Of a stretch of 64,000 nt of DNA, positions 33,390 to 43,838 are shown in pieces. Made by a program: the position numbers and the translations under genes. Source of the DNA: Buxus sempervirens (Eukaryota > Streptophyta > Magnoliopsida > Buxales > Buxaceae); assembly GCA_947561395.2 (NCBI GenBank), contig OX387182.1:49159949-49223948 (forward strand). The letters are read 5' to 3'. Position 1 is the first letter of the stretch; every line of letters begins with the position of its first letter. Below the pieces are notes generated by a model that made no database searches, was not told the DNA's origin, and saw only the letters and a program-made list of their open reading frames with translations.

Positions 33390-34890
33390 TATATGGATGA
33401 AATAGGGCTAGTCGAGAGTACATTAATGGAGTAATTAGGTTCATCAAGTTTGCCTAAGATCATAGTGCAACATGTAATGAGAAGTTGAAGTGTCCATGCC
33501 CGAAATGCTGTAACGTATTGTATCAGACCAGTCAGGTTGCATATGAGCATATGATATGCAATGGGTTTGACCAGAACTACAAGGAATAGTATCACCATGG
33601 AGATGACACAATGCAATTACAATCTAGTCAACCTAAGTTTGCATATGGTGGAGATGATTTACATAAGAAGGGTGATGAAGCTAGGGTTATGTTGAGTGAA
33701 ATTTTCGGGGTTCAGATTGAAGGAGATATATCGGTGAGTTCGTCACACAAATCACCATCTGACACGCAAAATCAGGAGAATTGTAAGTTTGGAAAATTGT
33801 TAAGTGATGCTGATCAAGAGTTGTATGATGGGTGTAAAAGACATACAAAATTGACTTTTATTATTAGGCTATTCCATTTAAAATGTTTGGGAGGATTGAG
33901 CAATAAGATATTCAATTTGCTGCTTGACTTGCTGAGGGAGGCCTTCCCAAATGGCACAAATTTGCTAGATAATTTCTCTGAAACAAAAAAGATAATAACA
34001 GATTTGGTTTTAAGTTATAGCAAAATTAAGGCATGCCCAAATGATTGTATGTTATATTAGAAAGATTCTGCCTACAAGGAGCCATGTGATATATGTGGAA
34101 CTTCTAGATGGAAATCTGTAGATGGTCAATCAAAACAAAAGGAAAAGAAGAAGGCAACGAAGGTATTACGCCACTTTCCTTTGAAGCCACATCTATAGAG
34201 GATATATATGACATCTAAAATTGCTGACGACATGAGATGCTACACGGAGGGTTGCAATGAAGATGAGAAATTAAGACATCCCGCAGATTCTCCCACTTGG
34301 AAAGCTCTTGATGTGCTGAATCCTTTGTTCGGTTCCGAGCCTCACAATGTCAGACTTGGTTTAGCAACCAATGGCTTCAATCCATTCAGGAGTATGAGCA
34401 TCACACATAGTACTTTGCCTGTTGTTTTGATTCCGTATAACTTGCCACACTGGTTATGTATGAAGCAGCCAAATATGATGCTCTCTTTACTTATACTAGG
34501 GCCTCTTGGTGCCGGAAATGATATAGATGTTTATTTGAGGCCTTTAATAGAGGAGCTGAAAGAGTTGTGGGCACCTGGGGTTGAAACTTACGACACGTCA
34601 AGAAAAGAGATCTTTACTTTACGTGCAGCATTACTTTGGACTATTAGTGACTTCCTGGGATATGCTATGGTTTCTGGTTGGAGCAGGAAAGGGCGGTTTG
34701 CATGTCCATCATGTCACAAGGACACATGTAGTCGCTATTTACGTAATGGAAGCACTGTTATTTGGGTCATCGTCGGTTCTTACCTCCTACTCATGGGTTT
34801 CGAAAACAAAAGCAATCTTTCAATGGTACCGTGGAGACGAGGGAACCTCCTAGTTCACTGGTTGGGTTTGAAATATTGGATCAATTAAGA
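33390..34890 (+). pseudogene. TNP2-type CACTA transposase (Transposase_21)
   Basis: The N-terminal transposase-associated zinc-binding domain shows REYINGVIRFIKFA, then KCPCPKCCN (from 33488) and GFDQNYKE. After a linker, the core region reads RHFPLKPHL, MTSKIADDMRCYTEG, RHPADSPTWK, VRLGLATNGFNPF, VVLIPYNLPHWLCMKQPN, GPLGAGNDIDVYLRPLIEEL, SGWSRKGRFACPSCHKDT. This order is diagnostic of CACTA TNP2 proteins. In-frame stops lie near 33454, 33587, 34058 and 34197, and homology ends near 34890, so the C-terminal half of the usual protein is missing. The transposase would bind the element ends and cut and rejoin DNA in the nucleus; this copy cannot be active. Confidence 0.9.
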
Positions 34891-35234
34891 GGCACTTCAC
34901 ATATATTCATGACGAGGGAACCTCCTAATTCACTGGCTGCTGCAACAACTGTTGATGCACCATCTCATCCTTTCATGGAGCAACAAAGTCCATTAGCTGA
35001 TTCCATTCGTAATGAGGAGGATTTTGAGTAACATTGTGTTGCAGTTGCTTGTTTTACTTTCCATTATTATTATTGTTTCTATTGTTGCTAGGAACCTCTT
35101 TATTTAATGTATTTAATGTTCTTAGTTGTGATCGAATACAATTTTGTATGTACTGTTTTTAGTATTCTATTTTTTCATACACCCGTATTTCTAATTTGTG
35201 TTGTTATCGATTGAATTTGCTGGCAAACAGCAAT
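34891..35234. other. Region between the two CACTA genes
   Basis: Contains a partial direct repeat: GACGAGGGAACCTCCTA occurs at about 34835 and again near 34911, followed by an open stretch (MTREPPNSLAAATTVDAP) to a stop near 35030. No domain is recognised. Confidence 0.4.
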
Positions 35235-36660
35235 ATGTGCGAAGATATGGCAGAAAGCCAATCAAGCGCACATGTTGGCGAGGGCTCCTCTTCTGCAAGG
35301 AAGGTAAGGGGCCCTACTTGATGCCTATCACTACACAAGCAAACACAGTCTTGAACAAAGGTGCTCATAGACATTGATGAGCACAGACAGCCTGTCGGGC
35401 CCCAATGTCTCTAAATTAGCAAACTTTTGTGGGACATTGGCTCAAGATGGCCATGTTATACCTGTTGACTGCTTCTCCTGAAAGAAGGTTTCACCAGATT
35501 CGAAGGATCAAGCGTGGCAATACGTTCAGGTAATTATAGGTAGTCATTTCAATTAAATATCTCTTTAATTTATTTCATAGCAGCACTTATTGGTTGTGAT
35601 TTGGGAAATTGATTTGTTTTGCAATGTAGGAAAAGTTTGACTTGGATGAGCGGCTTAAAGAGTTTGTGATGCAGTCGTTGAATAAGAAATGGAAATACTA
35701 CAAGTCAAACTTAAAGGTAAAATATTATGATCCCTACACAACGAATGAGGACAAATTCCCTAATTGTCCTCCTGGGGTGCTTCCAAAGTAGTGGGAACCG
35801 CTTGTATATTATTGGAATGATAAAGCAACACAGGTAAAAAGATGTTCACTTTGTTTTTACATATATTATATGTTTATTATATCTGAAATGCCTTTTAACA
35901 TTTTTGTATGTTCTTGGTATGATGTAGCAAATGTGTACAAGGAATAAACAAAATCGTGCCCGCCAGACACTCACCCACACAACAAGCACGAGGAGCTTTG
36001 CTAGAGTGTGACATGAGAAGGTATGAAACTTTGATTATTACATGAGTTGAGTTGTATAATCCAAAGAGCTAGGTTGGTTAATTGTTCCCTTGCTTTATAA
36101 TTCCTTCATGGAAAAATTCCTTATCGAACTCCTTATATTCTTGATTTCTGTGTCTGGTTTCTTGAACCTTCTCGGTCTTTCATTTATAGTTCTTTCTTTC
36201 ACTATCTCTTACATAGCCTTTAACAAAAGTTAAGGCCTTCTCTTGGGTGACTCTTTTAGGTAAACTTAATACTCCTTTTATACAAGGTACACGTGACATT
36301 AACAAACTTGGAGAGAAGAAACTGGGTACTGCATCTTCTCATGGTTGTATCAATGGATAGTTAGTTATGATATTTTTACACATGACATTAACAAACTTGG
36401 GTGTTGGAGAAAAATTGAAAAAAAGAGCAAAATTGGAAAGAAGAATTTGAGAATAAAATTTTAGGAAGAAAATAGTGGGTTGGTTTTATATGGCTTTATA
36501 ATAGTTAGATTTTGAGGCATTCTATAATCATAAAACATGTGCGTGATTTTCTGGGATTTCAATGAAATCTCAGTTGCATGCTGTCAAAATTTCTCCAAAA
36601 GCCCAGAAAATAGGGAAATTTGAATTTCCCCCTGATTTCGTGCTACTGGTTGTGGTTTTA

Positions 36661-36701
36661 GGGGGGTTGGGTGGGTGGGTGGGTGGGGGTGGTGGTGTGG
36701 G
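36661..36701 (+). repeat. G-run tract (quadruplex-prone)
   Basis: GGGGGGTTGGGTGGGTGGGT followed by more GGG runs on the plus strand: at least six G-triplets within about 40 bp, a pattern able to fold into a G-quadruplex. It lies inside the interrupted second CACTA gene. Confidence 0.75.
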
Positions 36702-36969
36702 AGGCATGTTGAGAAATTTTTGGCAGCATTCCTTGTTGTGTATGCTATTGAAATTGTATACCACAGTTGGACGACCATAACTACCTTAAGTAACAACTGG
36801 TTGTTGAACCACCATGGAACTAAAATGAATTTTTAATGAAACACATTTAAATTGTGGCTAAAATTGATACTTATTAGCCAATACATTTTTAATTTGGAAG
36901 ATATTGATAAAAAAACATAAGCTTAATCTTTGTCTTTCACATCCATGATGCCTTTAGTTCCAATGGATC

Positions 36970-38160
36970 AAAATTCACATCCTTCGTTCCAAAATCCAAC
37001 CTTTTATCGGAATTGGAATCCACCACTTCCAGCAACTCAAAATAACCCAAATACAACTTATACAATTGACCGAATCTAGTAAAAACCATCGGTGAAGAAA
37101 TTGGGTACGAAAACCAAGTTTATTGACAACTTAAAGCTAAATTTTCAACCGGATGCACATATTTTGATCTACTTGGAATTAAAGGACTCAATCACTTCAA
37201 ACATCCTAAAATTACCGTTATAAATGTGTTACAAGGGTTGAAAACATGTAAAAAACCCCCATCTTTGAAGAATTTCCCACCATTTTAGTCCCCCTTTGAT
37301 GTTAATTTAGGGAAAATTCACAATTTTCATTCCAAAATCCAACCTTTTTATCGAATTGGAATCTACCACTTCCAGCAGTTCAAAATAACCCAAATACAAC
37401 TTATAGAATCAACCAAATCCAGGAAAAACCATCGGTGGAGAAATTGGCTACGAAAACCAAGTTTATTGACACCTTAAAGCTAAATTTTCAACCGAATGCC
37501 CATATTTTGATCTACCTGGAATTAAAAGACTCAATCACTTCAAACATCCTAAAATTACCATTATAAATGTGTTACAAGGGTTGAAAACATGTAAAAATCC
37601 ATCTTTGAAGAATTTCCCACCATTTTAGTCCCCTTTCGATGTTAATTTAGGGAAAATTCACATTCTTCGTTCCAAAATCCGACCTTTTTATCGAAGTTGG
37701 AATCCACCACTTCCAGTGGCTCAAATTAACCCAAATACAACTTATACAATCAACCAAATCCAAGAAAAACCATCAGTGGAGAAATTAGGTACGAAAACCA
37801 AGTTTATTGACACCTTAAAGCTAAATTTTCAACCGAATGCCCATATTTTGATCTACCTGAAATTAAAGGACTCAATCACTTCAAACATCCTAAAATTACA
37901 GTTATAAATGTGTTACAAGGATTGAAAACACGTAAAAACCCATCTTTGAGGAATTTCCCACCATTGTAGTCCCCGTTCGATGTTAATTTTAGGAAAATTC
38001 ACATCCTTCGTTCCAAAATCCAACCTTTTTATTGAATTTGGAATCCACCTCTTCCAGCAGCTCAAAATAACCCAAATACAACTTATACAATCGACCGAAT
38101 CTAGGAAAAACCATCGTTGGAGAAATTGGGTACGAAAACCAAGTTTATTGACACCTGTAA
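36970..38160 (+). repeat. 340-bp tandem repeat, about 3.5 copies
   Basis: Units start near 36970, 37313, 37652 and 37993 at GGAAAATTCACATCCTTCG-like words and share GAATCCACCACTTCCAGCA and CCAAGTTTATTGACACC. Spacing is 339-343 bp; the last copy stops at about 38157. No long frame is conserved, so it is not coding. Confidence 0.9.
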
Positions 38161-39238
38161 ATGCAATTTAAGATTTATGTGCTAATTTTGTCCTTTGAAT
38201 AAACAAGTCAATTGTTTGTCTCGTGTTAGTATACGGATATATTATCTAGTTCATAGTCTCTGTTATCTGTTTCACATGTGCTTATTCTTTTATTGCTCTT
38301 ATATTATTTTCTTCCAAATAAAGTTATATTGTTTTTTTTGTAATGTTTATTACTCATTTTATCATTTTTCTCTCCAAATTCATATGCCACATAGCAATTG
38401 GCTGGCCGAGTAGAGACTTTCATTGAACACACGTGCTCGAAAGGATGGCACCCCAATAAGCGATGATGCAACTGATAAGGTTGTAAGTTGAATGTAATTT
38501 AGAATTAACTTTTATTTTGAATTTCATAAAATTCATATAATTCTTATGGTTCCTAAATACTTTTCTTTATTTCAAGAATAGATGGGAACTATTATGGTTG
38601 GAGGCACGCCAGAGGGTACGGCGCGCAATGATGTTTACACTCAGGTCATGGGACCTGACACCCATGGGCTAGTTAGATGCTATGGGATGGGGTTGACTCC
38701 AAGTAGAATGTGGGGTCCAACCTCCAGCCGTTCTGTAGAGATGCAAGAATTTAATTGAATGAAAGAATAGTTAGATGAGGAAAGGAGCCTACGAGAGATG
38801 CAACATGAGTAGCATACTAAAGAGATGGTGAAGCTTCGACGCTTAGTCTTATCAGTTGCAAGACAGGTATTTTGCATCCAATAATAGAAATAGTAGAACA
38901 CATTATTGATTATATTTTAAATATGTATATTTAATTAAGCAATCCTCATCATCATGCTTCCTAGGGTGGACAATCATCTGGGCAATCATCTAAACCTAGG
39001 AGTCCTTCAGATCCCACTTAGATGTCATATTTAAAAGTTTGTATCATATTATATAAGATTTTTACTTATTTATTTTTCTTTACATATCGTATATCTACTA
39101 ATGAATTTTTTTCTCCTTGTAGGAAGACCAGGCGCAACAGTACGTTAATTGCATGCTAGATTCTATGCATGAAAACATTTTGATACAATATGGATTTCAT
39201 TGTTTATATTTCAGTTTCATTTGTTGATTATTAGTTTC

Positions 39239-39376
39239 CTTGTATGGATTTCATTGTTTATATGATGCTTGTATAGATTTCATTGTTTATATGATGCTTG
39301 TATGGATTTCATTGTTTATATGATGCTTGTATGGATTTCATTGTTTATATGGTCCTTGTATGAATTTCATTGTTAC
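39239..39376 (+). repeat. 29-bp tandem repeat
   Basis: Almost five copies of TGTATGGATTTCATTGTTTA plus TATGATGCT, nearly identical, in the 3' part of the CACTA element. Confidence 0.85.
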
Positions 39377-39424
39377 AGGTAATTTTTAAACAGGTTCGGA
39401 AAACATAAAAACTAACCGAACTTT

Positions 39425-40005
39425 TATTTTTGCAAGTAAGAGAATTAGCGGCGGTATTTAATTTGCCGCCGCTAATACTCAACAGCAGTGGTACGTTACC
39501 GCCACTATTGGATTCGGGAATGGCAAATTGAACTTTTAGCGGTGGTAATTTTCACCGCTAATAAAGCATTTAGCGGCACTACTTACCGCCCTTATATATG
39601 AGTTTTTAGCGACGGTAAATTTACTGCAAGTATAAAGGGACATCAGCGGCCAATAAATTACTGCCCGTTATTAATTACTTTATTAATGGCGGTGATTGTA
39701 CCACCTGTAGTTAGCTATTAGCAACGGTAAGCTACTGCCGCTAATTGATTTTCAAATCCCGGCAGTAATTTACCACCACTTATTCATATTATTACCGGCG
39801 GGAAGCTTCCACCGCTGATAGATATAAGCAGCGGTTTTTACCGCCGCTTATACGAGGGTCATCGTTTCTGGCCTTTTTAGAGGCTGTAATTATATGCGCC
39901 AGTAATTCATTTAACGTCGAGGCTTTCAGTGGCTAGGTGACTTACCACCGCTAACTAATTTAGCAGCGATAGTGTAGTATTTACCGGCAGTATCTTACCG
40001 CCGGT
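39425..40005. repeat. CACTA right sub-terminal repeats
   Basis: Dense TTAGCGGCGGTAATTTACCG-type motifs in both orientations, matching the left array. It ends 20 bp before the terminal repeat. Confidence 0.8.
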
Positions 40006-40027
40006 GAAAAGCAGGTATTTTGGAGTG

Positions 40028-40872
40028 AGCGCAACTTTGAAAACATTCACATTCACGATGCCACAATCTATGACTTCGCAACTCGTCTAGGCAATGTCTT
40101 AATTGGGCGGATCTATATTTTTTAAGTGCAAAGCTATGAATTTTCTTTAGTTAATGGATTCCTTTTTATGTCTTACGGTTAGGGTGGTCTTCATTGTACT
40201 TCAAATTTGTGGATTTTTTTGTTGTGAAACAATAGTTTATGATTCACTTAATATTTCAAATGAGAAGTACTTGCAAAGCCTAATACTTCCGAATATTTAT
40301 GATAGTGCTTTCATTGAGTGTAGCAATAACTTTTTTCTTTCCCCTATCTTACATTGCAATTGGTTATTGGCGATTAATGGCCTTGTACATTTAAGGCAAC
40401 TGATTTCCTCTATGGTGTCATGTTTTACGGCCATGGTGCTCAATCTGTCAAATCATATGTGGATTGAATCTCTTACCACTTCCAATCAGGTGTTCTCAAT
40501 CTGTCAAAATTCTATTCATGAGTCCGATCACATGAATAGCATAAACATTGAAAAGAGGTGATATTACGAATCAATGTCTTAGTCAATGTGGATGTGTAAT
40601 GATTTTGAGATTGGAAACAAGAAGCACTAATTTGCCTATGTCAAGGTAAGTTAAATGAAACACCATATGCATTTGTAAGAAATTAAGTAAAATAAAAATT
40701 GTAAATAGAAAACAAGCATATTAAGAACTGAGATTAGTGTGCTAAATAGGGTTAAGTACAACCCACTAATGGAGTACAACATTAAATACAAATCAAAAAA
40801 GACAATGTTCGGCCACAAAGCTGTCAAATTAAGGCCACAACCAAAAACAAAAATTTCCTTCCCCTCCCTGCT
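40028..40872. other. MULE-2 spacer right of the CACTA element
   Basis: Starts with the duplicated AGC. One open frame of 135 codons on the plus strand (40154-40561) has no recognisable domain and is probably chance. The rest is AT-rich 3' flank of TP32 copy 3. Confidence 0.35.
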
Positions 40873-41984
40873 TCATTCATCCTCAATTTCTTTATCGTCA
40901 TCATCCTCGTCTTCATCCTCTTGATCCTAGTCATAACGCAATTGAAGTTGAGCCACTGCTTCCTGTACCTCTGAAAGCTAACAGCTATGCATCTCTTGAG
41001 TAGACTGAATCAGGGCTAGCTCTGCATGCGATTGTTGCTGGACTTCATAAATCCTTGACAAATAATCTATAACAGCAGATGGATCAAATGAAAGAGCAGC
41101 CGAAGATGAATCAGAATGGGAGGGTCCTGTCGGGCAACTGCATCATGAGGGTGACGAGGACTAACAGCCCGAGTAGCAGTAGTAGAATAAAAACACTCTA
41201 TGATATGGTGGTAGGACCAATAGGAGGTGGAAGCACTATAGGGCGCTTAATCTCTGGAATAGAGACGCCAAGTCCTTGCAGGAGTTGGTTTATGAGACAA
41301 CTAAATATAAGTTTTTGCTTCCTTTTGATGTCCTCTACAATGTATAGCATCGATCTAACTATATGAGAAGAGAGGTCTATTGAATGACCTTGGAGTAATA
41401 CATAAAAGAACTGAAATCTCCGAAGTGGGAGAGTATGTAAATGAGCCACCGGGGATATGTTGGTGCTCATAATCCGAAGAATAACCAATCGAGGAGTTGG
41501 AAGATGATCAACCACCAGATGGGTTCCACAGAAATACATAGTACTGTTGTGCACAAAAGATTCCATATGATCAGGTGAAGGGATGTTTGCTTCATGGTAC
41601 GGATATCTAGGCTCAATAACTCTGGGTATCCCTAATATCTGAGAGATGACATCAGGGGTGATCGAAAATGTCTAACCGCGAACATACACGGGAAATGCCG
41701 GAGGGGTAATGGACCAAGCATGCATGTTTGCGTAGAACTCCCGAACTATGATGGGTTGAGGAGGTGTAAATCTTTGAGCATAGGACCCAACCTCTAGAAG
41801 TAAAAACTGAAGTAATATTGGGATCAAGCTCCTTGATTATTACCTCCCGCTCTAACAAAAGAAATCAGTCGTGAAGGTAATTACGAAACCTATCTTGCAT
41901 AAGGCGATCTAAAAAAATTGACTCATCTAGTAGAGTAAGTGTGTTAGACCTAGACCCACTGGAGCATTTGTGTTTTTTATGCAT
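40873..41984 (-). pseudogene. TP32 copy 3: plant transposon protein (Transposase_32-like) gene
   Basis: Starts at 41984 with MHKKHKCSSGSRSN, then LLDESIFLDRLMQDRF, LLEREVIIKELD, REFYANMHAWSITPPAFPVY, TFSITPDVISQILGIPRV and YPYHEANIPSPDH, which parallels copies 1 and 2 block by block. The C-terminal part has a coiled coil (YLSRIYEVQQQSHAELAL) and an acidic end (DQEDEDEDDDDKEIEDE) with stop at 40873-40875. Broken, with about four interruptions. Upstream on the minus strand lie a leader exon with donor near 42797 and a TATA-like box near 43000. It sits between transposase and Ulp1-like gene of MULE-2 and points the same way as the latter. Function unknown. Confidence 0.68.
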
Positions 41985-43009
41985 ATGCAAAAAAAAAAAA
42001 AAAAGAATAGAACAACATTCTGTTAAAGCAATTAATAAAAAAAATGCATGTATTTAATTGTAAACAGGACACTGGCATATAGAAAATCATAGAGCTATGA
42101 GAAAATTTTAATAATGTTTACATACTCAATGTACTATTGAGTATGTAAACTTATGGGACTAAGTGCTTATTGAAGCCATAAAAGAGAAGGTTAGCAACAA
42201 ATTGTAAATAAATTTAAAGACAAGTTTCCTGCGAAATGAAGAATTGCAATTTACATTAGTGGGTTCTAGGGTTTTGTTAATTTTATTTCCATGGTGAGTT
42301 CATTTTTTAAGAAAGATGTTAAACACTCCAACCAAAAGAAAACGAAACAAAAAATTGCCATAACAGATACAATCCACTCAGAAATTTTTTAGTGGAGATT
42401 AGAATTAAACAATTTTTTATTAAGTCTGAGATTTCACTCTTCCCATATCCTTGTTTTTTTTTGGTAAACACTCTTCCCATATCACACTAAGTAAAATTGC
42501 TAGCAATGTTGCTTCCGAAGCACTAGAAACATTCGAAACAGATCACTAACAACAACCGTTTGGCAAAAATCTACTCTAATCAAAACAGAAAACATCACAA
42601 AACGGAAAAAAAAAACACAAATACGAAACAATAACGAGACCCCTAAATGCGAAAAGGTAAAAAGGGAAAAAACGATTGATCAAACATGATTCTCTCTCTG
42701 TAATGCATCACCCTCAAGTATAATAATGTATAAACAGAACTAATTAATCAAAACTTAAAACATTAAAAAAAAAAAAAAAGAAATACATGCACATACCTTG
42801 GACGAAAGTGAAAAGATCCGATCCTGACAAGAACTTCGAAGACTTGCGTTGAGAGCTATAGGAAAAAAAATTTAAGTTTAGATCAAGGAGAGGAGTATTG
42901 GAAGGCAACGACTTGGAAGATGAATGGAAATGAAACAGTGTGATGCAAATAAAACGCGGTGCACAAATGACTTTAGGGTTTTGTTTTGTTTTTGCTATTT
43001 ATTAGTTTA
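41985..43009 (-). promoter_or_regulatory. Leader, leader intron and promoter of TP32 copy 3
   Basis: On the minus strand an AATAAATAG TATA-like box near 43000 is followed by a CT-rich leader (about 42950-42797) ending at a donor (CCAAG|GTATGT), then an A/T-rich intron to near 41990. The layout resembles a normal plant gene start, which supports the gene model although the gene is now broken. Confidence 0.45.
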
Positions 43010-43555
43010 ATGCTCGTGCAGGCGCAAATCGCCCCAATAACGTCACTCTCGGGTTTCTGAGTTTTTTCAAGAAATTGTCTTGACACTCGAGCGGGCATAA
43101 ATCTCCCCAATCACGTCACTCTTGGGTTTCTAAGTTTTTTCAAGAAATTGAATTAACGCTCGAGTGGGTGCAAATCGCCCAACCACGTCACTCTCAGGTT
43201 TCTGAGTTTTTTCAAGAAATTGCCTTAACACTCGAGCGGGTGCAAATCTCCCCAATCACGTCACTCTCGAGTTTCTGAGTTTTTTCAAGAAATTGCCTTG
43301 ATGCTCAAGCAAGTGCAAAATGCCCCAATCATGTCACTTTTGGGTTTCCGAGTTTTTTCAAGAAATTGCCTTGACGCTTGAGTGGGTGCAAATCGCCCCA
43401 ATCACGTCACTCTCAGGTTTTCTGAGTTTTTTAAAACCTCCTTGTTGCCCGAGCAGCTGTAAATCTTCCAGAAATCGGTAAAAAAAGTATGAGAATTGAG
43501 GTTTACTGCTCGAGCGGTCGCAAAACGTGAAGTAATCGTCACCCTTAGGTTTTTG
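43010..43555. repeat. 72-bp minisatellite, about seven copies
   Basis: Units share GGGTGCAAATCGCCCCAATC, ACGTCACTCTCGGGTTTCTG and AGTTTTTTCAAGAAATTG. Starts of the GCAAATC word fall near 43023, 43095, 43169, 43241, 43314, 43387, 43449 and 43515. It ends right beside the TP32 copy 3 promoter and contains repeated ACGTCA words, a core of bZIP-type sites. Confidence 0.85.
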
Positions 43556-43564
43556 AGAAATATT

Positions 43565-43838
43565 TACATATGAGTGGACTTGTAACTAAGTATGGGTGGA
43601 CTTGTAACAAGGCATGTGAGAACTTGTAACCAAGCATGCGTGGACTTTTAACCAAGCATGAGTGAACTTGTGAAACACGTGAGCATGGGTGGACTTGTAA
43701 CCATGTATGTAAGGACTTGTAACCAAGCATGCATGGACTTGTAATCATGCATGAGAGGACTTGTAATGAAGCATGAGTAGACTTGTAACCAAGCATGAGC
43801 ATGAGTTGACTTGTAACAAGGCATGGATGGACTTGTAA
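43565..43838. repeat. 22-bp minisatellite, segment 1
   Basis: Tandem GGACTTGTAACCAAGCATGA-type units of 22 bp, some with a 6-bp insertion. Its last bases (TGTAA, 43834-43838) are duplicated at 46443 after the LTR insertion. Confidence 0.85.

Larger units (their letters stand above)
35235..39025 (+). pseudogene. Second CACTA gene, Transposase_24/TNPA-like
   Basis: First part, 35235-36015: MCEDMAESQSSAHVGEGSSS, then LANFCGTLAQDGHVIPVD, DSKDQAWQYVQ, an intron, EKFDLDERLKEFVMQSL, YYDPYTTNEDKFPNCPPGV, and a further exon with RNKQNRARQTLTHTT. Second part, 38400-38870: ARKDGTPISDDATDKV, DVYTQVMGPDTHG and a coiled-coil-like tail. These are hallmarks of the Transposase_24 family, partner of TNP2 in plant CACTA elements. 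The two parts are separated by 2.4 kb holding a 340-bp tandem repeat. In-frame stops are present in both parts. The family's protein binds sub-terminal repeats of the element. Confidence 0.75.
30103..40027 (+). mobile_element. CACTA (En/Spm-like) transposon, 9.9 kb, inserted in MULE-2
   Basis: Starts CACTACAAAAATGC and ends with its inverse (GTATTTTGGAGTG). The 3-bp target duplication AGC (30100-30102, 40028-40030) is exact. Both ends carry sub-terminal arrays of TTAGCGGCGGTAA-type motifs. Inside are a promoter and leader (about 30470-30740), a TNP2-type transposase (about 33390-34890) and a Transposase_24-type second gene (about 35235-39025), both damaged, plus tandem repeats. Superfamily ends, duplication length and gene pair all agree. 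Confidence 0.92.

Noticed and set aside
40154-40561. 135-codon plus-strand frame right of the CACTA element
   Set aside because: No domain, odd composition and AT-rich context. Probably chance.
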